A stretch of DNA of 51,851 bases from JBATTK01 sp049670505 (GTDB taxonomy: Bacteria > Bacteroidota > Bacteroidia > Flavobacteriales > Flavobacteriaceae): positions 1-51,851 of the forward strand of contig JBATTK010000052.1 in the NCBI GenBank assembly GCA_049670505.1, given 5' to 3'. Positions 45,046-51,851 of this stretch are shown here, one piece after another. The translations under genes and the position numbers were made by a program. The notes under the pieces were generated by a model. That model searched no databases. It saw only the letters and a list, made by a program, of their open reading frames with translations, and had not been told where the DNA came from. Positions within the stretch are counted from its first letter, which is position 1, and every line of letters begins with the position of its first letter.

Positions 45046-45053
45046 TACTTTTG
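45046..45053 (+). promoter_or_regulatory. Candidate -7 box of the aminotransferase-pglF-wza-wzc unit
   Basis: TACTTTTG matches TAnnTTTG perfectly, 31 bp before the GTG start at 45085. It lies in the 258-bp divergent region shared with UDP-glucose dehydrogenase. No -33 TTTG is present at the expected spacing. Confidence 0.45.
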
Positions 45054-45084
45054 AATTTACAGAACTTAACTAATAAGCATTTTA

Positions 45085-46218
45085 GTGGAAACGCAAACAA
45101 AGATTTGGCTTTCTTCCCCCCATATCGGCAATAATGAACAACATTATGTTGAAGAGGCATTTAGAACCAATTGGGTCGCTCCTTTGGGTCCTAATGTAGA
45201 CCTTTTTGAAAAAGCTTTAGAGGATTATTTGGATGACAATGTTTATGTTGCCGCTTTAAGCACAGGAACAGCCGCTATTCATCTTGCCTTGGAATTATTG
45301 GGTGTTACCCATGGAGATGAGGTAATCTGTCAAAGTTTTACGTTTTCCGCTTCCGCTAACCCTATTTTGTATTTAGGCGCAACCCCCGTTTTTGTGGATA
45401 GCGAGGAAGATACTTGGAATTTATCTCCAGATTTACTTGAAGAAGCTATAAAAGATAGAATGGAGAAGGGCAATAAGCCAAAAGCCATTATAGCGGTGCA
45501 CCTATACGGAATGCCCTACAAAGTGGAGGAAATTCACAAAATAGCAAGTAGATATGATATTCCTGTGGTAGAAGACAGTGCGGAGGCATTGGGCAGTACC
45601 TATAGGGAGAAACAATGTAGTTGTTTCGGAGATATCGGAATCCTTTCTTTTAACGGGAACAAGATAATTACTACCTCTGGTGGAGGGGCATTGGTGACCA
45701 AAAATATGGACTTTAAGCGAAAGGCGGTTTTTTTAGCGACCCAAGCACGTGACAATGCGCCACATTATCAACATTCCTCAGTAGGTTATAATTATAGGAT
45801 GAGCAATGTACTTGCGGGAATTGGTAGGGGCCAAATGGAAGTGTTGGATGACAGGGTGTCGGCTAGAAGGGCTAATTTTTATATGTATAAGGAGCTTTTA
45901 GGGCATCTATCGGAAATAGAATTCTTAGAAGAACCCACTGGGTTCTTCTCCAATAGATGGTTGACTTGCATACTCACGCCTTCATATGAAATTAGAGAAA
46001 AGATTCGCTTGGCACTTCTACAAGATGATATAGAGTCTAGACCCTTATGGAAGCCTATGCATCTACAGCCAATTTTTAAAAAATACCCGAATTATACAAA
46101 TGGTATTTCTGCCGATTTATTTGAGCGTGGGCTGTGCTTGCCCAGTGGATCAAATTTGAGTCGGGAAGATATGGAAAGAATTATAGCCTTAATCCTTAAA
46201 TCATTGCCCTATGATTAA
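45085..46218 (+). CDS. DegT/PglE-type sugar aminotransferase
   Basis: This 377-residue PLP enzyme of the DegT/DnrJ/EryC1 family adds an amino group to a nucleotide-linked 4-keto-sugar. It shows WLSSPHIGNNEQHYVEEAF, the ALSTGTAAIHLALELLG phosphate-binding region, VEDSAEALGSTYR (PLP Asp) and ILSFNGNKIITTSGGGAL with the catalytic Lys, and RMSNVLAGIGRGQME. The start is GTG at 45085. It overlaps the next gene, a PglF-type dehydratase, by 8 bp, which strongly suggests that the pair makes UDP-4-amino-4,6-dideoxy-N-acetylglucosamine as PglF and PglE do. Other 4-keto donors are possible. Confidence 0.9.
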   Translation: METQTKIWLSSPHIGNNEQHYVEEAFRTNWVAPLGPNVDLFEKALEDYLDDNVYVAALSTGTAAIHLALELLGVTHGDEVICQSFTFSASANPILYLGATPVFVDSEEDTWNLSPDLLEEAIKDRMEKGNKPKAIIAVHLYGMPYKVEEIHKIASRYDIPVVEDSAEALGSTYREKQCSCFGDIGILSFNGNKIITTSGGGALVTKNMDFKRKAVFLATQARDNAPHYQHSSVGYNYRMSNVLAGIGRGQMEVLDDRVSARRANFYMYKELLGHLSEIEFLEEPTGFFSNRWLTCILTPSYEIREKIRLALLQDDIESRPLWKPMHLQPIFKKYPNYTNGISADLFERGLCLPSGSNLSREDMERIIALILKSLPYD

Positions 46219-48145
46219 AAACTACTTAGTAAGTAATGCACATAGATACGCTTCAAAATGGTTGGTACTGGTTATAGACGTTTTTACTATTTCCATAGCA
46301 TTCATACTTTCCTATCTTATCCGATTTAATCTTACGCTAAATTTTGATACGGACAGACTGTTTGTTCAGTTGCCCATAGTATCCCTGATCGTTCTTATGT
46401 CCTTTGTTTTTACGGGCTCCTATAAAGGAGTGGTTCGGCATACCGGAGTTAGGGATGTATATAATATTTTTAATGCTATCTGTCTATCCAGTATTCTTAC
46501 CATATTTATGGTAATTGTAAATAGACAATTAAACATTATGGAAGATTTCACTATTCCACTCTCCATAATAATCATACACAGTTTAATCAGTTTTGTGGCC
46601 CTTACGGCTTCCAGATATGTGTTTAAAACGGTATATTACAATTTGGTAAAGAAGTTTAAGATTACCAAAAACGTACTCATATATGGGGCAGGGGAATCAG
46701 GTATCCTCACCTACAACGCTTTGACCAACCATACTTCTAGCAATGCCAGGGTTGTAGGATATATTGATGACGATATCAAAAAGGTTGGTAAAAGTATCAA
46801 TGGAGTCAAGGTATACGGAAGATCGGACCTAACCGAATATTTTGTCAAAAAAAGGGATGTTTCCGAAATAATAGTCTCCATTAATGACATTGATAATAAT
46901 ACGCTTCGTGTTTTAGTGGAAGGCTTGGTAGATTTTCCCGTACAAGTGAAAATAGTTCCCCCTGTAGAAGATTGGATCAATGGGGAATTAAAGGTGTCCC
47001 AAATAAAACAAGTACAGATTGAGGATTTGTTGAATAGAGTTCCTATAAATATAAAAAAATCAAAAGTTTCTAACGAATTAAAGGGCCAGGTTGTTTTGGT
47101 AACCGGGGGTGCTGGCTCCATCGGTAGTGAGATAGTAAGGCAAATTGCCAATTACGATTATAAATCCCTGATTGTAATAGATCAGGCAGAATCTCCGCTT
47201 TATGATCTACAGCAGGAATTGAAGCAAAACGGATTCCATAATTTTGTGCCTATAGTCGCCGATATTAGGGATAAAAACAGGATGAACACTTTCTTCCAAG
47301 AATATAAACCAACTATGGTTTTTCATGCTGCGGCGTATAAACATGTTCCCCTTATGGAGTATAACGCCTATGAAGCTATTAAAATTAATGTAGCCGGCAC
47401 AAAAATGATGGTAGACCTATCGCTTACCTATAACGTGGATAAGTTTGTTTTTGTCTCTACGGATAAAGCAGTAAACCCTACCAATGTTATGGGTGCCACC
47501 AAAAGGATTGCCGAAATGTATATTAGTTGTATGCATCAGGAGAATAAGACTAAATTCATTACCACAAGATTTGGCAACGTATTAGGTTCCAATGGTTCGG
47601 TAATTCCTTTGTTTAAGAAACAAATAGAAAAAGGGGGTCCCCTTACCGTAACCCATAAGGATATTACTAGATACTTCATGACCATTCCGGAAGCATCACA
47701 GTTAGTATTGGAAGCTGCAGCTATGGGGCAAGGAGGAGAAATATTCATTTTTGATATGGGAGACTCCGTCCGGATCTTTGATTTGGCAAAAAATATGATA
47801 AAACTGTCTGGATTGAGGTATCCGGAAGACATAGACATAAAAATCACCGGGCTTAGACCGGGAGAGAAATTATATGAGGAGCTATTGGCAAACGGGGAAA
47901 ATACGTTACCTACCTATCATAAAAAGATAATGATCGGTAAAGTAAGAGAGTTGGACTACACTTTAATACGATCAAAAATAGATGAACTTTGCGTATCCAA
48001 TATGTTCTTTAATGGCGATACGATTAAGCTTATGAAGGAAATTGTACCCGAATATGTTTCCAATAATTCAAAATTCTGCAAGCTCGATGAAAAAGATGAA
48101 ACCAAAGACGACAGCAAAGAAGAAAAGAAAGTTTTTCAGTCATAA
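46211..48145 (+). CDS. PglF/CapD-type UDP-sugar 4,6-dehydratase
   Basis: This 644-residue membrane protein has four or five hydrophobic helices in its first 150 residues, a CoA-binding-like Rossmann module (about 150-270, with VLIYGAGESGILTYNAL), and a C-terminal SDR dehydratase domain (about 290-600). The catalytic domain shows VVLVTGGAGSIGSEIVRQIA and FVSTDKAVNPTNVMGATKR, the TDK variant typical of PglF-type UDP-GlcNAc C6-dehydratases, and ITTRFGNVLGSNGSVIPLFK. An acidic/lysine-rich tail ends the protein. It forms a translationally coupled pair with the aminotransferase. The product is expected to be a UDP-4-keto-6-deoxy-GlcNAc. Confidence 0.93.
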   Translation: MIKNYLVSNAHRYASKWLVLVIDVFTISIAFILSYLIRFNLTLNFDTDRLFVQLPIVSLIVLMSFVFTGSYKGVVRHTGVRDVYNIFNAICLSSILTIFMVIVNRQLNIMEDFTIPLSIIIIHSLISFVALTASRYVFKTVYYNLVKKFKITKNVLIYGAGESGILTYNALTNHTSSNARVVGYIDDDIKKVGKSINGVKVYGRSDLTEYFVKKRDVSEIIVSINDIDNNTLRVLVEGLVDFPVQVKIVPPVEDWINGELKVSQIKQVQIEDLLNRVPINIKKSKVSNELKGQVVLVTGGAGSIGSEIVRQIANYDYKSLIVIDQAESPLYDLQQELKQNGFHNFVPIVADIRDKNRMNTFFQEYKPTMVFHAAAYKHVPLMEYNAYEAIKINVAGTKMMVDLSLTYNVDKFVFVSTDKAVNPTNVMGATKRIAEMYISCMHQENKTKFITTRFGNVLGSNGSVIPLFKKQIEKGGPLTVTHKDITRYFMTIPEASQLVLEAAAMGQGGEIFIFDMGDSVRIFDLAKNMIKLSGLRYPEDIDIKITGLRPGEKLYEELLANGENTLPTYHKKIMIGKVRELDYTLIRSKIDELCVSNMFFNGDTIKLMKEIVPEYVSNNSKFCKLDEKDETKDDSKEEKKVFQS

Positions 48146-48180
48146 ATTTTCACTATACTTGTAAAAAAATCATCCTGATT

Positions 48181-48960
48181 ATGTTTAGAAAAAATAACCC
48201 TTTTGGTACCTATCAAGTAGTATCAATTATAGTTATCTTATTTTTGGCTTCCTGTGCTACCAAAAAGGAGGTTGTATATTTTCAAAACGCCAGTGAATTT
48301 GAAACTTTAGTGAATAAGAACACTTTTACACCTAAATTCAAGGTAGATGATTTAGTAAGTATATATGTTTCTACTTTGGACAACGAGGCAAGTGTTCCTT
48401 TTAATCTTTTCCGAGGAGCTTCCGAGGGCGGTATAAGACCGGAACAAGTAGATTACCTAATCGACAATGCCGGCGAAATAGATTTTCCGGTCATTGGGAA
48501 AGTCAAGATTGCAGGACTTTCACCCGAGGAAAGCAGGGTGCTTTTGAGGGAAAAGTTATCCGACTATCTTAAAGACCCTATTATTAACATAAGGCTACGT
48601 AATTTTACCGTTACAGTTTTGGGAGAGGTCAGAAGGCCTGGAACATTTCCTGTAAATAGTGAGCGTATCACCATTCTCGAAGCTTTAGGATTGGCGGGCG
48701 ATCTAACCATAAAAGGGCAACGACAAAATGTTATGGTCATTCGTGATTTTGACGGTACCAAGGTATATACCCGCATAGACCTTAGAAAAAAAGAGGCATT
48801 GACCTCTCCGGTCTATTATTTAACGCAAAATGATGTTGTATATGTAGAGCCTAACCAATCCGCGGTGACCTCGTCCAGTTTGGATAATAGGGCAACGATA
48901 GCAATTTCTATTGCATCTATACTCATCACTTCTACCGTAATCCTTATTACCCGAAATTAA
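48181..48960 (+). CDS. Polysaccharide export lipoprotein, Wza-like
   Basis: This 259-residue protein has a lipoprotein signal peptide (FLASC, Cys near 25) followed by ATKKEVVYFQN, then a polysaccharide-export (PES) domain (about 40-125, KVDDLVSIYVSTLDNEA) and an SLBB domain (about 130-210, FTVTVLGEVRRPGTFPV and ITILEALGLAGDLTIKGQR). A final hydrophobic helix (TIAISIASILITSTVILITR) ends the chain. It builds the export channel of the capsule. A one-mismatch -7 box (TATACTTG, 48154-48161) lies in the short gap before the gene. The Wzc gene follows after 25 bp. Confidence 0.92.
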   Translation: MFRKNNPFGTYQVVSIIVILFLASCATKKEVVYFQNASEFETLVNKNTFTPKFKVDDLVSIYVSTLDNEASVPFNLFRGASEGGIRPEQVDYLIDNAGEIDFPVIGKVKIAGLSPEESRVLLREKLSDYLKDPIINIRLRNFTVTVLGEVRRPGTFPVNSERITILEALGLAGDLTIKGQRQNVMVIRDFDGTKVYTRIDLRKKEALTSPVYYLTQNDVVYVEPNQSAVTSSSLDNRATIAISIASILITSTVILITRN

Positions 48961-48985
48961 ATTCGTTTAACACAAGAATGCCAGG

Positions 48986-51364
48986 ATGAATTTGAATACC
49001 CAAACCCCAACGTCCAATAATATTGAAATAAAAGAACTTATTTCTACTTATACCAAGCATTGGAAATGGTTTATACTTTCTGTAATCGCTTTTTTGATTT
49101 GCGCATTCCTTTTTATCAGATATTCCACTCCTGAGTATGCTTCTGAGGCAAAAATTCAGATATTGGATGAAAAGAGTGGGGGCTCGGGAATTGACTTGTT
49201 TAAAGAATTGGATTTTTTGTCCGGGGGTAAAAGTCAAACGGAAGACGAAATCCAAATTATCAATTCCAGATCAAATTTTATTGAAGTCGTAGAAGAATTG
49301 GGACTTAACACACGTATTATGGCGCTCGGAAATATAATGAATTCCGAGCTTTATGTAAACCCTCCAATAACACTTAATTTTATTGCGCCCGACTCCACCA
49401 TACACAAGGCAAACTTTGAATTTTTTTTGCAACTATCCTCTTCTACCACTTTTGGGTATAGTGAGGAGGAAGATAACCCTGTTAAGGTACATGCATATGG
49501 GAAAAATATCCCTACACCTATCGGAGATATTGTAATTACACCTAATATAGAGAATTTTGATAAATACAAGAATAAAAAAATAAAGGTGGTAATCAGTCCT
49601 GTTGAAATTGTGGCACAGCGGTATAGAAATAAGGTTAACATCACTAGTTCGGACGAGTATTCCACTATAGTAAATATCTCCTTAAGCGATCCCGTTAGAG
49701 TCAAAGCTCACGATATCGTCAATTCTTTGATAGGGGTATATAATAGAAACGCTATTGAAGATAAAAAGATTATTGCGGATAGGACTTCAAAATTCATCAA
49801 TGATCGCATCACGGATATATCTACCAATCTTTCCAGTGTAGACCAATCGGCTCAGGATTTAAAGACCAGCAAAGGATTAACGAATATTGCTTCCGAAGCA
49901 AATATCAATCTAAATGTTGGTGCGGCTAATCAACAGGAGTTGACCAATTATAGGACACAGTTGAATATTGCCGGTTCCATGAAGGATATTGTGGATCAAC
50001 AAGAAGATTTTGAAGTGCTTCCTACGAATCTGGGCTTGTCAGATCCAACTATTGCCAGCGCCACCCAAAAATATAATCAATTGGTTTTGGAAAGAAATCG
50101 ATTGTTAAAAAGCTCTAATGAAAAGAATCCGGTAATTGTAAACTTAAATCAGCAGATTATGGGACTAAAGCGTAGCATGCAGTCCAGTTTAAATAGTACT
50201 GTTAATAATTTAGGAATACAAGTAAACACATTGAGTGGTCAACAAGCAATAATCAATTCCAAAATATACTCGGCACCCAGAAACGAAAGGGCCCTTAGAG
50301 ATATCACCAGGCAGCAACAAACTACAGAATCCCTATATCTTTATTTATTACAAAAACGTGAGGAAGCGCAAATTGTCGTAGCATCTACCTCTCCCAAGTC
50401 AAAGATTATTGACGGTGCATATAGCCCAAGTATGTTCCCTGTATCTCCTAGAAAAAAAATAATTTATTTAGCATCATTTATAATGGGCCTTTTGTTGCCT
50501 TTTTCAGTTATTTATGCAAATGATTTGTTGGATAATAAAGTGAGTAATATGCACACTTTGGAAAGACTTACCAAGGATACTCCGGTTTTGGGCGAAATTC
50601 CCAAGCTTTCCAAAAAAGAGGAAAAAATGGTTTTAAAGGAAGACCGTTCGGTTTTGGCGGAATCATTAAGAATAGTTAGGACCAATTTGGATTATTTAAT
50701 AAAAACCAAGACCAAAGTCGGAAAAAATAACATTATTTATGTTACTTCTAGTGTTCCGGGGGAAGGTAAATCCTTTTTATCCTCTAATTTATCTATGATT
50801 CTTGCGAGTACTAATAAAAAAGTACTTCTTATAGGGGCCGATGTTAGGAATCCCAAATTATATACTTTTTTTGTAGGAGATCAAATAGATAAAATGTCCA
50901 GACCAACTAGGAACAATGATGCAGGTCTTACGGAATTCTTATATAATGACGCCTTGGAAGTCAAGGATATTATTAACCCTATGTTAGTCCACCATAATAC
51001 TATTGATGTCATATACTCTGGTAGAATCCCTCCCAATCCGGCGGAATTATTGATGAGCGATCGTCTTGGAGTTCTTTTGAAGAAGGTCTCTGAAAGGTAC
51101 GACTATGTAATTGTGGATACCGCCCCCTTGATGGTGGTTTCGGATACACTTCTTATCAGTGAATATGCAGACCATTTGATTTATGTGACGAGAGCTGGTA
51201 TAACAGATAAAAAAGCTGTTGAATTTCCGCTAAAACTTAAAAAAGACGGGAAAATAAAGGGATTGTGCTTTGTGGTCAATGATGTTAAAGCATCCAATCT
51301 GGGATATGGGGGAAAATATGGATATGGATATGGGAAGACCACAAAGAAATGGTGGAAGTTTTAA
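48986..51364 (+). CDS. Polysaccharide co-polymerase/tyrosine autokinase, Wzc-like
   Basis: This 792-residue inner-membrane protein combines a Wzz domain (helix about 28-48, then a large periplasmic region to about 500 with coiled-coil segments, and a second helix IIYLASFIMGLLLPFSVIYA) with a cytoplasmic BY-kinase domain. The kinase has the Walker A SSVPGEGKSFLSSNLS (about residue 590), the Walker A' VLLIGADVRNP and the Walker B YDYVIVDTAPLMVVSD, and ends in a Tyr/Gly-rich tail (GYGGKYGYGYGKTTKK) that is the probable autophosphorylation cluster. It sets chain length and works with Wza. The matching low-molecular-weight tyrosine phosphatase is not in the window. Confidence 0.94.
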   Translation: MNLNTQTPTSNNIEIKELISTYTKHWKWFILSVIAFLICAFLFIRYSTPEYASEAKIQILDEKSGGSGIDLFKELDFLSGGKSQTEDEIQIINSRSNFIEVVEELGLNTRIMALGNIMNSELYVNPPITLNFIAPDSTIHKANFEFFLQLSSSTTFGYSEEEDNPVKVHAYGKNIPTPIGDIVITPNIENFDKYKNKKIKVVISPVEIVAQRYRNKVNITSSDEYSTIVNISLSDPVRVKAHDIVNSLIGVYNRNAIEDKKIIADRTSKFINDRITDISTNLSSVDQSAQDLKTSKGLTNIASEANINLNVGAANQQELTNYRTQLNIAGSMKDIVDQQEDFEVLPTNLGLSDPTIASATQKYNQLVLERNRLLKSSNEKNPVIVNLNQQIMGLKRSMQSSLNSTVNNLGIQVNTLSGQQAIINSKIYSAPRNERALRDITRQQQTTESLYLYLLQKREEAQIVVASTSPKSKIIDGAYSPSMFPVSPRKKIIYLASFIMGLLLPFSVIYANDLLDNKVSNMHTLERLTKDTPVLGEIPKLSKKEEKMVLKEDRSVLAESLRIVRTNLDYLIKTKTKVGKNNIIYVTSSVPGEGKSFLSSNLSMILASTNKKVLLIGADVRNPKLYTFFVGDQIDKMSRPTRNNDAGLTEFLYNDALEVKDIINPMLVHHNTIDVIYSGRIPPNPAELLMSDRLGVLLKKVSERYDYVIVDTAPLMVVSDTLLISEYADHLIYVTRAGITDKKAVEFPLKLKKDGKIKGLCFVVNDVKASNLGYGGKYGYGYGKTTKKWWKF

Positions 51365-51541
51365 TTGAATAAGATTACTTTTTTTGGTTTCATTTTTTTT
51401 GGAAAATGATTCATTTCTACGCTCGGGTCCCTTTGCACTTTCATTCTATCTAATTTTCGTATAGGATTACCTTATTAACTACCTCTTAATTTAACAGTTC
51501 ACTGTAAGAAATCACAGTTTGGGAACGCAGGTGTATTTTAC

Positions 51542-51564
51542 CGATAAACCCTCTGGTTTAATCG
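51542..51564. other. Bulged hairpin downstream of wzc
   Basis: CGATAAACC (51542-51550) pairs with GGTTTAATCG (51555-51564) with one bulged base over a 4-nt loop. It may terminate the wzc transcript, 178 bp beyond its stop, though no T-run follows at once. The rest of 51365-51655 is AT-rich and shows no gene. Confidence 0.3.
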
Positions 51565-51594
51565 AATAACGAAGGTGTTTTTCAACTACTATAA

Positions 51595-51602
51595 TACCTT
51601 TG
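51595..51602 (+). promoter_or_regulatory. Candidate -7 box of the edge gene
   Basis: TACCTTTG matches the TAnnTTTG consensus and lies 53 bp before the ATG at 51656, giving a leader of about 45 nt. The -33 region has a T-run but no clear TTTG. Confidence 0.45.
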
Positions 51603-51655
51603 ATGGTTGAACTCAATCGGGACACTCTATTGTTTTGTTAAAAAATACCATAGCT

Positions 51656-51851
51656 ATGAAAAAGAATTACCCCATTTACTTATATTTTCTAATTGTCTTT
51701 TCTTTATTTCTTGGAAATATACTCAACGCGCAGGTTGATTTTTCGAGCGGCACGTTGGATTTCAACGGTGCCGGTTCTGTAAAGTCGGGCACATCGCTGA
51801 TGTTCGGTCCTGACGGCCGTTTGTACGTTGCGGAGTACCGTGGCCTGATCA
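51656..51851 (+). CDS. Start of a secreted protein, cut by the window edge
   Basis: Only the first 65 residues are present. Residues 1-26 form a signal peptide (hydrophobic IYLYFLIVFSLFLGN, cleavage after LNAQ), followed by VDFSSGTLDFNGAGS and SLMFGPDGRLYVAEYRGLI. The FGPDGRLYVA pattern is typical of a beta-propeller strand at the start of PQQ-dependent sugar-dehydrogenase-like or T9SS-secreted multidomain proteins of Flavobacteriaceae. After the signal peptide the codons become clearly richer in G and C (GGCACG, GACGGCCGT) than in neighbouring genes. The full length, domains and any sorting signal lie beyond the window. Confidence 0.75.
   Translation, partial: MKKNYPIYLYFLIVFSLFLGNILNAQVDFSSGTLDFNGAGSVKSGTSLMFGPDGRLYVAEYRGLI

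Overview
This window looks like chromosomal DNA from a (probably marine) member of the Flavobacteriaceae, Bacteroidota. The evidence is the gene set (Bacteroidota-type LptD, BshA, a GH3/serine-hydrolase fusion, a paired Fe-S/CCG-domain module, double DUF2061), the AT-rich intergenic DNA, the lack of clear Shine-Dalgarno sequences, and several TAnnTTTG-type -7 promoter boxes. A Zobellia/Maribacter-like genus is plausible but cannot be settled from the sequence alone.

Layout. Positions 1-13.8 kb hold housekeeping and envelope genes: ridA, lptD, an N-acetylmuramoyl-L-alanine amidase with an Ala/Glu repeat stalk, an MCE/MlaD-like protein, a membrane Fe-S protein with its CCG-domain partner, a 160-aa Bacteroidota family, the GH3/serine-hydrolase fusion, bshA and a small lipoprotein. 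Positions 13.8-17.9 kb (minus strand) hold a sulfate-activation operon, cysQ - double DUF2061 - cysC - cysD - cysN, which makes PAPS and recycles PAP. A gene-poor spacer with a foldable element and an OmpA-family gene follow. Positions 19.8-51.4 kb form one large surface-polysaccharide locus, and a secreted protein begins at the right edge.

The polysaccharide locus encodes a Wzx/Wzy-type pathway. It has a PglC-like initiating phosphoglycosyl transferase, six further glycosyltransferases, a Wzy-like polymerase, a Wzx-like flippase, GDP-L-fucose synthesis (gmd, fcl), UDP-glucuronate and UDP-galacturonate-type synthesis (UDP-glucose dehydrogenase and epimerase), a PglF/PglE-like amino-sugar pair, and Wza/Wzc export and length control. 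Five sulfotransferase-like genes are scattered through it on both strands, together with one methyltransferase-like gene and a lipoprotein that joins a DNRLRE/CBM96-like module to a helical domain resembling an alpha/alpha-toroid carbohydrate enzyme. With the PAPS operon next door, the most economical reading is a dedicated system for a sulfated, fucose- and uronate-containing capsule or exopolysaccharide.

The most notable details are these. A PglD/NeuD-type acetyltransferase pseudogene sits directly behind the PglC-like gene, which should interrupt a di-N-acetylbacillosamine-type pathway. A roughly 80-bp promoter-bearing segment is duplicated upstream of two glycan transcription units. There is a 21-bp-stem palindrome behind lptD, a possible three-way-junction RNA upstream of ompA, and tandem palindromic sites upstream of one sulfotransferase.
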